DNA of 64,000 bases from Gabonibacter massiliensis (GTDB lineage Bacteria > Bacteroidota > Bacteroidia > Bacteroidales > Marinifilaceae): positions 49,288-113,287 of the forward strand of contig LN913010.1 of NCBI GenBank assembly GCA_001487125.1. The letters are read 5' to 3'. Below are positions 1-7,660 of this stretch, piece after piece. A model generated the notes under the pieces. The model was not told the origin of the DNA, did not search any database, and worked only from the letters and a program-made list of their open reading frames with translations. The position numbers were made by a program, and so were the translations under genes. The stretch's first letter is position 1; each line of letters starts with the position of its first letter.

Positions 1-1449
1 TTATACGCTTCTCAAAATGGAAAAAAGATCTATTTCCAACGTATCAAACGCACGTGGGACGAGAAGGAGTTATGCGTGTATGATATGGATACGGATAGCG
101 TACGGGTATTGATTCATGAGGTGGATAAACCTTTTTTCGATTATGTTTTGGCTCAGGTTTTTTTCTTGAATGACGGTAAAGAGATCGTTTATCGATCGGA
201 GCGTACGGGATTCGGGCATTTTTATTTGTATGACGGGGAGACGGGACAATTGAAACGAGCACTGACTTCCGGAGAGTATGTGACGGGACATATTCAGGAA
301 ATCGATTCAAAGACACGGGATCTTTATTTTTATGCTTATGGTGTTGTTCCGGACAGAGATCCCTATTATAAAGTTTTATGTAAGACAAATATTGATAAAG
401 GCGGATTTCAGATCCTTACTCCGGAGAATGCCACACATAAGATAGAGCTATCTCCGGTCGGAAAATATATAATTGATAATTTCTCCCGGGTCGACACGGT
501 TCCCCGTAGCGTTCTTCGGGATGCTAAAGGTAGGATTGTGTTGGAATTGGTTAAACACGATATTGATCCTTACCTTGAAAAAGGATGGGATATGCCGATT
601 CGTTTTAAGGTGAAGGCGGCCGATTCGATTACAAATCTTTACGGGGTAATGTGGCGGCCGATGAACTTTGACCCGAACCGGAAGTATCCGATCATCTCGG
701 AAGTATATCCCGGACCGCAGGGAGAATATGTACCGGTATCGTTTGGTTTAAGCTCAAGTTACGCCACCAAATTGGCTCAGTTGGGTTTTGTGGTTATTCA
801 GGTCGGCCATCGGGGTGGAACGCCAATCCGGGGAAAAGAGTATCAGCGTTTTGGTTATGGGAACATGAGAGATTACCCGTTGGCGGATGATCGGGCTGCG
901 ATTATAAATTTAGCGAAGCAATATCCGTTTATCGATACTACTCGGGTTGGAATCTACGGACATTCCGGGGGAGGTGCTATGTCTACGGCTGCTTTACTGA
1001 CCTATCCGGATTTTTATTCGGTAGCCGTTTCCGTATCGGGAAATCATGATAACCGGATTTATGCTCTTGATTGGGTGGAGTTAAACAATGGAGTGCAAGA
1101 GATCGTCGATAGCGTAGTCCGAGATAATAAACCCTATGATAAAAGGACGAACTTTAAGGTTCGGGAAATTCGTACCAATATGCAATTGGTTGAGAATTGC
1201 CGGGGACATCTTTTGCTCGTTCACGGAATGCAGGATGATAATGTTCATCCGGCTCACGCGATGCGGATGGTACAATCATTAATAGATGCCGGAAAAAACT
1301 TTGACATGCTGATTCTCCCTCGAAGCGGACATGCAATAGATGGGAGAGAGAACCGATTGTTGGAACATAAGATGCGGGGATATTTTGCCAAATATCTGTT
1401 AAACGATTTTTCAGGCGATATGTATATTGATATAGAAGAGCGTAAATAG
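1..1449 (+). CDS. S9 family peptidase, DPPIV-like (3' part, cut by left edge)
   Basis: The reading frame is open from base 1, so the start lies outside the window; 482 residues are visible. The fragment holds the end of a beta-propeller region and the whole alpha/beta-hydrolase domain. The nucleophile motif GHSGGG has its Ser at visible residue 322, the acidic residue is in HGMQDDNVHP, and the His is in RSGHAI, so the Ser-Asp-His triad is intact. Such enzymes are usually exported and remove dipeptides or short peptides from N-termini. It is closely similar along its length to the three S9 peptidases at 28347-35429, which suggests that another protease locus of the same kind lies to the left. 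It is followed by a good terminator. Family assignment is firm; substrate is unknown. Confidence 0.93.
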   Translation, partial: LYASQNGKKIYFQRIKRTWDEKELCVYDMDTDSVRVLIHEVDKPFFDYVLAQVFFLNDGKEIVYRSERTGFGHFYLYDGETGQLKRALTSGEYVTGHIQEIDSKTRDLYFYAYGVVPDRDPYYKVLCKTNIDKGGFQILTPENATHKIELSPVGKYIIDNFSRVDTVPRSVLRDAKGRIVLELVKHDIDPYLEKGWDMPIRFKVKAADSITNLYGVMWRPMNFDPNRKYPIISEVYPGPQGEYVPVSFGLSSSYATKLAQLGFVVIQVGHRGGTPIRGKEYQRFGYGNMRDYPLADDRAAIINLAKQYPFIDTTRVGIYGHSGGGAMSTAALLTYPDFYSVAVSVSGNHDNRIYALDWVELNNGVQEIVDSVVRDNKPYDKRTNFKVREIRTNMQLVENCRGHLLLVHGMQDDNVHPAHAMRMVQSLIDAGKNFDMLILPRSGHAIDGRENRLLEHKMRGYFAKYLLNDFSGDMYIDIEERK

Positions 1450-1499
1450 ACCGAAAGGTAAATTCGGTTAAGATTTTGTATCATTATCATTCTTTACGG

Positions 1500-1530
1500 C
1501 AGGGAGAAATTTTGTTCTCCCTGTTTTTTT
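1500..1530 (+). terminator. Rho-independent terminator after the S9 peptidase
   Basis: A perfect 9-bp stem (1500-1508 with 1515-1523, CAGGGAGAA/TTCTCCCTG) with a 6-base loop is followed by seven T residues. It separates the left-edge peptidase from the rhomboid gene. Confidence 0.9.
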
Positions 1531-1591
1531 AGCCGGAAGAATGGAAGAAAACGTAAAATGTTGTACATTCGTAACCTAAACGAAGAGAATT

Positions 1592-2194
1592 ATGTTGACA
1601 TTATTGATCATTATTGCCACGGTGGTGGTTTCGATGGCTTGTTTTAATAATCACCAACTGTTTGATAAACTGGCTTTTTCTGCCTATCGGGTGATAAGAG
1701 CTAAAGAGTGGTACCGTCTGATCACGCACGGTTTTGTACATGCCGATTGGGTACACCTGTTCGTGAACATGTTTACTTTTTACTCTTTCGGTTCTTATTT
1801 GGAACAATGGTTTGAGGTAAACGGTTTCGGTTCGGTAAACTATTTGTTGCTTTATTTCGGGGGAATGATAGCAGCTTCTGTCTATGATTTGTTCAAGTAT
1901 AATAAAAATCCGTATTATTCTTCTATCGGAGCGTCGGGAGCGGTTTCCGCTGTTCTTTTCGCGGCGATTTTTCTAAACCCTTGGGATAAGATCTATTTCT
2001 TTGCGATCCTGCCCATTCCCGGAATTTTATTCGGTTTCCTTTATCTTTTTTATTGCCAGTATATGGCGAAGCGGGATAGTGATAATATAAATCACAATGC
2101 TCACTTTTACGGGGCTGTTTATGGTTTTATCTTTCCGCTATTGGTAGAGCCCTCTTTATGGCATCAATTCGTTCAAAACCTTTTGGGCCGCTGA
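1592..2194 (+). CDS. rhomboid family intramembrane serine protease
   Basis: A 200-residue, mostly hydrophobic protein with about six membrane segments, the size of a minimal bacterial rhomboid. It cleaves other membrane proteins within the bilayer. The signature residues are visible: HLFVNM (H55, N59, oxyanion side), GASG with the catalytic Ser at 115, and NAHFYG with the catalytic His at 171. It stands alone between a terminator upstream and the convergent flippase gene, which ends only 3 bp away with no hairpin between. The ATG at 1592 starts directly in the first hydrophobic segment. Function is secure at family level; no substrate can be named. Confidence 0.92.
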   Translation: MLTLLIIIATVVVSMACFNNHQLFDKLAFSAYRVIRAKEWYRLITHGFVHADWVHLFVNMFTFYSFGSYLEQWFEVNGFGSVNYLLLYFGGMIAASVYDLFKYNKNPYYSSIGASGAVSAVLFAAIFLNPWDKIYFFAILPIPGILFGFLYLFYCQYMAKRDSDNINHNAHFYGAVYGFIFPLLVEPSLWHQFVQNLLGR

Positions 2195-2197
2195 ATC

Positions 2198-3688
2198 TTA
2201 TTTTTTGGCCCATCGGTTGAGGTAGGGGATTTGTTTGAGCGGCAAATCCTTCTTTATCACGTATAACAGGTATAGGGCGAGAAGGATCGTCCGGAAACCG
2301 AGACGCGGGATTTGATTCTCTATGGGAATCCATAAAGCTAAGGCGTACAAGGCTAAGGCTAACAGGAAATATTTTCCGATTCCTTTTAAATCGTACCGGA
2401 TCGGGTAATAGTGTTGTCCGATAAACCAGGAAGCCACCATCATGGCAAAATAGCAGGTGAAAGCGGCCCAGGCACAGGCTATATAACCGTAACGGGGAAC
2501 GAAAGCGATATTGATGGTCAGGGTTATGGCTAAACCGAAAAGAGAAAAATAAGCTCCCCATTGAGTTTTATCCGTTAATTTATACCAGAGAGAGAGGTTG
2601 AAGAATATGCCGAAAAAGAGTTCTGCGATCATCACGATAGGAACAACCTGTAAACCGGAGAAATAGTCCGGATCGATAAAATATCGGAGTATTTCGAGAT
2701 AGAACATCACTCCCAAGAATATGAAAAGCCCGAAAATAATAAAATATTTCATGGCTTCGGCGTAAGCTACCCGTTTGTCTTCTCCTTTGTTCTGGGCGAA
2801 AATAAACGGTTCGTAAGCGTACCGGAAAGCTTGCGTGAACATTACCATGACGATGGCTATTTTGTAATTAGCTCCGTATATTCCTAAGCCGCTTTTGGCT
2901 GCAGCAGGATCGGCAATCAACATAGGGTAGAGGATTTTATCGAGGGTTTGGTTCATGATACCGGCTACTCCCAAAATAAGCAGTGGGAAAGAGTAACGTA
3001 AAATGCGTTTTAGTAGATCCGGGCGAAACCGCCAGGGAATACGTACAATCTCGGGAGCAAGGGCTAAAAGAACGATGAATGTGCCTAATAAATTGGATAT
3101 CAATATATATCCTACGCCGTAAGTCGGATTGTAGAACCAATCGATCCATTCCGGAGCGTGTTTCCATATCCAGGGACACGCGACGAGGAAAAACAAGTTA
3201 AGAGCAATATTTAAAGCGATAAATAGAAGTTTCAGTGCGGCAAATCGTATCGGGCGTTTCAAATAACGTAAATAGGCAAAGGGAAGTGCACAAAAAGCAT
3301 CCATAGCGATAATGGCTGCCGTAATCAGAATATACTCCGGATGTTCCGGTAACTTGATAAGCCGGCTGATAGGTGCTTGAAACAAAAAAACGAGTCCCAT
3401 AAATACAAGGGAGGTCGTGGCCAAAGAGAAAAGACAGGTGGAGTATACTGTTTGGGGATCCCCTTCCGCCGAATCGTTGGCAAAACGGAAAAAACCGGTT
3501 TCCAGGCCGTAGATTAAAATGACCAGTAACAAGGCCATCCACGCGTAAAGATTGGTTACGTCTCCGAATTCTCCGGTTGCTAATTTGTACGTGTAAAGCG
3601 GTACCAGACACCAGTTCAGAAATCTTCCGATAATACTGCTCATCCCGTAGATAGCCGTATCTTTTGCTAAGCTTTTTATTCCTGCCAT
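2198..3688 (-). CDS. polysaccharide / lipid-linked oligosaccharide flippase (Wzx/MATE-like)
   Basis: A 496-residue integral membrane protein with roughly 14 hydrophobic segments, typical of the polysaccharide biosynthesis (Wzx-like) branch of the MOP superfamily. The N-terminus (SLAKDTAIYGMSSIIGRF) has the family look of an amphipathic start followed by TM1. Members move lipid-linked sugars across the inner membrane for O-antigen, capsule or similar glycans. No glycosyltransferase genes are adjacent, so it is an orphan member and could serve a locus elsewhere. A Bacteroidetes-type -7 box (TATCTTTG) lies about 50 bp upstream of the ATG. Confidence 0.85.
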   Translation of the reverse strand: MAGIKSLAKDTAIYGMSSIIGRFLNWCLVPLYTYKLATGEFGDVTNLYAWMALLLVILIYGLETGFFRFANDSAEGDPQTVYSTCLFSLATTSLVFMGLVFLFQAPISRLIKLPEHPEYILITAAIIAMDAFCALPFAYLRYLKRPIRFAALKLLFIALNIALNLFFLVACPWIWKHAPEWIDWFYNPTYGVGYILISNLLGTFIVLLALAPEIVRIPWRFRPDLLKRILRYSFPLLILGVAGIMNQTLDKILYPMLIADPAAAKSGLGIYGANYKIAIVMVMFTQAFRYAYEPFIFAQNKGEDKRVAYAEAMKYFIIFGLFIFLGVMFYLEILRYFIDPDYFSGLQVVPIVMIAELFFGIFFNLSLWYKLTDKTQWGAYFSLFGLAITLTINIAFVPRYGYIACAWAAFTCYFAMMVASWFIGQHYYPIRYDLKGIGKYFLLALALYALALWIPIENQIPRLGFRTILLALYLLYVIKKDLPLKQIPYLNRWAKK

Positions 3689-3739
3689 GCTCTTTGTTTT
3701 ACAACAGATCGTCTCTTGCTATTAAGTAATCAGACTCGG

Positions 3740-3747
3740 CAAAGATA
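3740..3747 (-). promoter_or_regulatory. -7 box of the flippase promoter
   Basis: TATCTTTG on the minus strand matches the Bacteroidetes -7 consensus TAnnTTTG exactly. No clear -33 TTTG is found at the usual 19-21 bp, only a weak TTT further out, so the call rests on the -7 box and its position upstream of the gene. Confidence 0.5.
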
Positions 3748-3839
3748 TTAAAAATGACGGAAAAGAATGGAAATATTCGGGAAAGTCCATAGAGCCAAAG
3801 TTCATAGAGATGAAGTCCTAAAATCGTAAGTCTACTCCC

Positions 3840-4080
3840 AATCTCCTAATCCGTCTAATTGTAAATTGTAGATTGTAGATTTTAAATTTTAAATTGATTA
3901 CTGATTAATCTACAATTTTAAATCGTCAATCTACAATCGCGACGGGGGACAACCCCTCGGGGTGGGGACGTTCTCACCGATCGTGTAGTCGATTTTCGTC
4001 CACTACCCTCCGGGTCTCGCTACGCTCAAACAATCCGTCGGGTGGCCGTTCCGACACTCGCCGTTCACTATTTACGCCCT
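3840..4080. repeat. intergenic repeat region with AT-rich inverted words and a GC-rich part
   Basis: The stretch 3689-4093 holds no convincing complete gene. Its middle has repeated words: ATTGTAGATT occurs twice in tandem near 3865-3881, and its complement appears near 3907-3917 and 3928-3938, giving a perfect 11-bp inverted repeat (3871-3881 with 3928-3938). A GC-rich segment with palindromic runs of C and G (around 3940-3970) and purine/pyrimidine-skewed text up to about 4075 follows. The look is that of a dispersed non-coding repeat, as is common between Bacteroidales genes, but copies elsewhere cannot be checked here. Confidence 0.5.
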
Positions 4081-4093
4081 TTCGTTCTTTCTG

Positions 4094-4477
4094 TTGATCT
4101 ATAAATTGTTCGAGTTGTATGCCAAAAGACGCGAACGCTTATTGGTGCTTGATAAGGTTGAAGTGCTTGGTGAAGCTGAATGGTCAGGCAAAAAACTTCA
4201 ATTGCCGGGTTTTTCCAGTTTCTCGTTTAGTGCCCTAAAAGGAGGCTGCTTGTTGATCGGTTTGGGGTTGGGTATCTTTATTGCTTTTTTGATCTGTTCC
4301 TTAGGTTTTGACTTGTATGCTCCGGGTAATGACAGTTTTTTAAACATGAAAATAGAAACTGTCATTTATAGTGCCTCTGTCCTTTTGTTCGGTGGTATAG
4401 GATTATTGGCCGCTTTTTTATTAGAATTAAGAATGGAACGCAAGGAGCGGAAAATAACGGTCCCTCAAAGCAAATGA
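4094..4477 (+). CDS. small membrane protein of unknown function, probably 5'-truncated
   Basis: The earliest start in good sequence is a TTG at 4094, giving 127 residues. The visible protein has a short basic helix (KLFELYAKRRERL), a hydrophobic segment at about 53-72 and another at about 92-113, then a basic tail (RMERKERKIT). The frame stays open upstream of the TTG and reads as hydrophobic residues (ALSFFLLIYKLFELYAKRRE), like a natural membrane segment leading into the basic helix, but just before this it merges into the repeat at 3840-4080. The gene has therefore probably lost its real 5' end, or starts further up within the repeat. Similar small membrane proteins in Bacteroidetes carry the FELYAxRRER-type helix, but I cannot name a function. 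Confidence 0.5.
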   Translation: MIYKLFELYAKRRERLLVLDKVEVLGEAEWSGKKLQLPGFSSFSFSALKGGCLLIGLGLGIFIAFLICSLGFDLYAPGNDSFLNMKIETVIYSASVLLFGGIGLLAAFLLELRMERKERKITVPQSK

Positions 4478-4511
4478 AGTAGGATTTAAAACGTGCGTTC
4501 GCTTTTATAGG

Positions 4512-4547
4512 AAAGATCATGATTCGACCAATCACGATCTTTTTTTT
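4512..4547 (+). terminator. terminator after the small membrane protein
   Basis: A 13-bp stem with one mismatch (4512-4524 with 4530-4542) and a 5-base loop (CGACC) runs into eight T residues. Confidence 0.85.
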
Positions 4548-4589
4548 ATTATAAAATATAAAAGTCTATCTTATCGTTAAATAATCTTT

Positions 4590-4637
4590 TTTAGTTTTTT
4601 TACTAAATAAATTAGTTCGCAAACTAAAACTTTTAGT
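4590..4637. promoter_or_regulatory. tandem TAGT/ACTA palindromes, probable BlaI-type operator
   Basis: Four overlapping dyads share the half-site TTAGT/ACTAA: TTTAGT-N6-ACTAAA (4590-4607), ACTAA-N5-TTAGT (4602-4616), TTAGTT-CGCA-AACTAA (4612-4627) and ACTAAAA-C-TTTTAGT (4623-4637). They lie 27 bp upstream of the ATG of the remnant gene that starts like a BlaI repressor. The dyads are seen directly. That they bind a BlaI-family repressor is inferred from position and from the TAGT/ACTA content. Confidence 0.6.
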
Positions 4638-4664
4638 TGTATTTGAGATAAATGAGTCAAAATT

Positions 4665-4790
4665 ATGAAAGGGTTAACAAATAAGGAAGAAGAAATACAA
4701 CTCTCTTACGATCGAATCGAATCCATAAACATGTCGGCAACCAAAGAAGGTAAAAAGGTTTTCCGGGTAGAGACCGGTAAAAAGAAGTAA
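4665..4790 (+). pseudogene. BlaI-BlaR1 deletion remnant (41 codons)
   Basis: A 41-codon open frame with an ATG behind the operator array. Its first residues (MKGLTNKEEEI) read like the start of a BlaI/MecI-family repressor (M-LT-EEEIM). The rest (SYDRIESINMS, then GKKVFRVETGKKK) resembles the plug-like 'RIESI...' tail found at the C-terminus of Bacteroidetes BlaR1/M56-type sensors. The simplest reading is that the middle of a blaI-blaR1 operon was deleted in frame, joining the start of one gene to the end of the other. Both matches are short and judged from memory, so this is inference. The alternative is a small gene of its own under the same operator. Confidence 0.4.
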
Positions 4791-4808
4791 ACCGGTTTTT
4801 TACTTGAG

Positions 4809-4848
4809 ATTCAGCCTGCCACAAAATACCTGCTGTGGCAGGCTGAAT
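4809..4848. terminator. strong hairpin, probable bidirectional terminator
   Basis: A perfect 15-bp inverted repeat (4809-4823 with 4834-4848) with a 10-base loop lies between the remnant gene and the convergent GGGtGRT gene. T runs on either side are short, so it may block transcription from both directions without being a textbook intrinsic terminator. Confidence 0.8.
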
Positions 4849-4862
4849 AGTTTAATTGTAAA

Positions 4863-5858
4863 TTATTTTGTTTCTTCGATAGCGACAGCGACGGCGACTG
4901 TTGCACCGACCATGGGGTTGTTGCCCATGCCGAGGAATCCCATCATCTCCACGTGAGCGGGTACGGACGAGGATCCCGCAAATTGGGCATCTCCGTGCAT
5001 ACGGCCAAGCGTATCGGTAAAACCGTAACTGGCAGGGCCTGCTGCCATATTATCGGGATGGAGGGTACGTCCGGTACCGCCTCCGGAGGCTACTGAAAAA
5101 TATTTTTTCCCGGTTTCCATACACTCTTTTTTGTAGGTTCCGGCTACCGGGTGTTGGAATCGTGTCGGATTGGTTGAGTTGCCTGTAATGGAAACGTCCA
5201 CTCCCTCGTGACGCATAATGGCTACTCCTTCTCGGACGTCGTCTGCCCCGTAACATCTTACCTGGGCTCGTTCCCCTTTGGAATAGGCTTTTTCTTTCAC
5301 GATTTTCAATGCTCCGGAATAGTAATCGAATTCCGTTTGAACATAGGTGAATCCATTGATACGGGAGATGATCATAGCGGCGTCTTTTCCCAAGCCATTG
5401 AGGATGACTTTCAACGGTTGCTTGCGTACCTTATTGGCCGATTTTGCGATCCCGATGGCTCCTTCTGCGGCAGCAAAAGATTCGTGTCCGGCCAAGAAAG
5501 CAAAACATTTTGTCTCTTCCCGAAGCAGCATGGCTGCCAGATTTCCGTGTCCTAATCCTACTTTTCTGTCGGCGGCGACGGAACCGGGGATACAGAATGC
5601 CTGCAAGCCTTCTCCGATGGCTTCTGCCGCTTCTGCCGCCTTTGTGCAACCTTTCTTAATGGCAATGGCCGCTCCTACCACGTAGGCCCACGCTGCATTT
5701 TCGAAAGCAATAGGTTGAATTTCTTTACACATTTTGTAAGGATCGATTCCTCTCGCGTCGCATATCGCTTTCGCTTCTTCGATGTTTTTTATGTTATAAT
5801 GGTTTAAAACCGCGTTAATCTGATTAATCCGGCGGTCGTAACTTTCAAATAAAGCCAT
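4863..5858 (-). CDS. GGGtGRT protein (Fe-S scaffold partner of unknown function)
   Basis: A 331-residue soluble protein with the family signature SGGGTGRTLHPDNMAAG near residue 260. It also has a Gly/Ala-rich segment (AAIAIKKGCTKAAEAAEAIGEG) and a Gly-rich end (GMGNNPMVGATVAVAVAI). No signal peptide or membrane segment is seen. The family is named after this motif and has no established reaction; it is regularly found beside a NifU/IscU-like scaffold gene, as here (93 bp downstream of it, same strand). Conserved Cys and His residues are few, so a direct Fe-S role is not obvious. The family call is strong and the role is unknown. Confidence 0.9.
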   Translation of the reverse strand: MALFESYDRRINQINAVLNHYNIKNIEEAKAICDARGIDPYKMCKEIQPIAFENAAWAYVVGAAIAIKKGCTKAAEAAEAIGEGLQAFCIPGSVAADRKVGLGHGNLAAMLLREETKCFAFLAGHESFAAAEGAIGIAKSANKVRKQPLKVILNGLGKDAAMIISRINGFTYVQTEFDYYSGALKIVKEKAYSKGERAQVRCYGADDVREGVAIMRHEGVDVSITGNSTNPTRFQHPVAGTYKKECMETGKKYFSVASGGGTGRTLHPDNMAAGPASYGFTDTLGRMHGDAQFAGSSSVPAHVEMMGFLGMGNNPMVGATVAVAVAIEETK

Positions 5859-5865
5859 GTTGATT

Positions 5866-5915
5866 TTTATTATTCTGTGATTTTGTGATTACCTGATTCT
5901 GTGATTTGTTGTAAT
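5866..5915. repeat. short direct repeats between the two operon genes
   Basis: ATTCTGTGATT occurs twice in this spacer (near 5870 and 5894) with TTGTGATTACC between. The same word forms the stem of the hairpin at 33036-33070, so it is a dispersed intergenic word in this genome. Confidence 0.45.
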
Positions 5916-5951
5916 TTGCAATTACTTAATCTCATAATCGATTAATCGTTT

Positions 5952-6644
5952 TTATTCGTGTCTCGGATCGATGTATTTAGCGGCTTCGGCGAAACGACCG
6001 TATGATCCTTTTGCTTTTTCGAGTGCCTCTTTGGGTTCGATACCTTTCTTCAACATATCGGTGAATTTTCCGAGATGGATGAACTCGTAGCCGATGACCT
6101 CACCTTCTTCGTCTAATCCCATGCGGGTAACGTATCCTTCAGCCATTTCTAAATAACGGGTTCCTTTGGCTCGCGTACCGAACATGGTTCCTACCTGGCT
6201 GCGAAGTCCTTTCCCTAAATCTTCCAAGCTGGCTCCGATGGGAAGACCTCCTTCGGAGAAAGCGCTTTGACTGCGTCCGTAGACGATTTGCAGGAAAAGT
6301 TCCCGCATGGCCGTATTGATTGCATCACAAACTAAATCCGTGTTTAAGGCTTCCAACAAAGTTTTTCCCGGAAGAATCTCCGAAGCCATGGCGGCAGAGT
6401 GGGTCATACCGGAACAACCGATAGTCTCTACCAATGCTTCTTCGATAATTCCTTCCTTTATGTTCAGAGTCAGTTTACAAGCTCCTTGCTGCGGAGCACA
6501 CCAACCGATTCCGTGTGTTAGACCGGAAATGTCTTTGATCTCTTTTGAACGTACCCATTTTCCTTCTTCCGGAATGGGAGCCGGACCATGATCCGGTCCT
6601 TTTTTTACAACACACATGTGTTGCACCTCTTGTGAATAAATCAT
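5952..6644 (-). CDS. NifU/IscU-like iron-sulfur cluster assembly scaffold protein
   Basis: A 230-residue protein whose N-terminal half carries the scaffold Cys positions: GWCAPQQGAC near residues 48-56 and ETIGCSGMTHSAAMASEI near 73-90. The fold family (SufE/NifU/IscU) assembles clusters on three Cys and passes them on. The C-terminal half is specific to this subfamily and is paired with the GGGtGRT gene downstream. I kept the ATG at 6644 (MIYSQEVQHM), as the upstream residues have the family look; an internal ATG nine codons later has a better purine-rich site (AGAGG) and is the alternative. A TATTTTTG -7 box lies about 55 bp upstream. Confidence 0.88.
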   Translation of the reverse strand: MIYSQEVQHMCVVKKGPDHGPAPIPEEGKWVRSKEIKDISGLTHGIGWCAPQQGACKLTLNIKEGIIEEALVETIGCSGMTHSAAMASEILPGKTLLEALNTDLVCDAINTAMRELFLQIVYGRSQSAFSEGGLPIGASLEDLGKGLRSQVGTMFGTRAKGTRYLEMAEGYVTRMGLDEEGEVIGYEFIHLGKFTDMLKKGIEPKEALEKAKGSYGRFAEAAKYIDPRHE

Positions 6645-6697
6645 CTTTCGTTTGATTAAGATATAATTATTATACTCCTGTTGTTAAGATACGCGGG

Positions 6698-6705
6698 CAA
6701 AAATA
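6698..6705 (-). promoter_or_regulatory. -7 box upstream of the Fe-S scaffold operon
   Basis: TATTTTTG on the minus strand fits TAnnTTTG, about 55 bp upstream of the ATG. No convincing -33 element is visible. The rest of 6645-7038 is an AT-rich divergent spacer between this operon and the sigma gene; I see no other structure in it. Confidence 0.45.
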
Positions 6706-7038
6706 GTACAATTGTTTAGATTAAAAAACATCTTATACAACATATAATTATGCATACGTTTGCGATGTAACTTTCTGAAAATGTGATAGATATGTAGAAT
6801 AAACAAGGCGGTTTAGAATCTCAAAAAACGAACTTTTTTTGAGATGGCAGTATAAGTAGACTGTGGTTTATTATTCAATAATGTAATATTTTGATTGTTA
6901 ATCATATAAACATCGCATGTAAATATTGCATAATGAGAAATTTTGTTTAGTTTTGTATCTTTATAATCGTTCTTTTTAAGAGTCTGATGTTACATTGGTT
7001 GTCAGGATGTTGTTTTATTAAAGATAAGGGAAAATTTC

Positions 7039-7587
7039 ATGTATTCGTCTGTATATAAGATAAATATAGAAGATAAGGCCGTGTTTAAAAGTCTGTTCAA
7101 CGATTTTTTCGTGACCTTGTGTCTTTTTGCGGAGAGATACGTGGAAGAACCTGAAATGGCTGCCGATATTGTACAGGAAAGTTTCGTTAAATTATGGCAG
7201 AATCGAAAGAATTTTAATTACTTACATCAGGTGAAATCTTTTTTATACGTATCTGTCCGAAATTTGGCCCTCAATGAAATAAAGCATAAACGTGTGGAGG
7301 AGGCTTATCGGGATTGGGCGGGAGAGGGTTTCCGACTTTGGGGGGAAGAGGTAATAGAAGAGGAAAGTTATCGGTTGCTGATGCAAGCGATTCAAAAATT
7401 ACCGGCGCAGTGCCGGCGGGTGATTATGTTGGCCATGGAAGGCAAGGCGAATAAAGAGATTGCCGAAGAATTGGGAATATCGGACGGTACGGTACACTCT
7501 TTAAAAAAGACGGCTTATAGACGTTTGCGAGAAGAATTAAAGCATTATTTTTATTTGTTTATCTTGTTGATGCACAGCGTACAATAA
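7039..7587 (+). CDS. ECF RNA polymerase sigma factor, FecI type (system A)
   Basis: A 182-residue ECF sigma factor. Region 2 is recognisable from the DIVQESFVKLWQNR core (about residues 48-61) and region 4 from the helix-turn-helix with NKEIAEELGISDGTVHSLKKTAYRRL (about 138-163), ending in the hydrophobic C-terminus usual for Bacteroidetes FecI proteins. It would direct RNA polymerase to promoters of the adjacent transport genes when released by its FecR anti-sigma, encoded 73 bp downstream. It is the first gene of system A. Confidence 0.93.
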   Translation: MYSSVYKINIEDKAVFKSLFNDFFVTLCLFAERYVEEPEMAADIVQESFVKLWQNRKNFNYLHQVKSFLYVSVRNLALNEIKHKRVEEAYRDWAGEGFRLWGEEVIEEESYRLLMQAIQKLPAQCRRVIMLAMEGKANKEIAEELGISDGTVHSLKKTAYRRLREELKHYFYLFILLMHSVQ

Positions 7588-7616
7588 AAAAACTGCAAAA
7601 AAAATTATTTTTAACT

Positions 7617-7643
7617 ACCCCATTTTTGACTTTCAGTTGTTAT
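7617..7643 (+). promoter_or_regulatory. conserved sigma-fecR junction element (system A)
   Basis: The sequence has CC-A-TTTT, then ACTTT, then GTTGTTAT, ending about 18 bp before the fecR ATG. The same spacing of CC, TTTT, ACTTT and a GTxTT block is found upstream of fecR in system C and upstream of the ABC cassette there. It may be an ECF-dependent promoter that autoregulates fecR and the genes after it. This is inferred from the comparison of three sites in this window. Confidence 0.35.
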
Positions 7644-7660
7644 AGAGAAAAACTGAAAAA

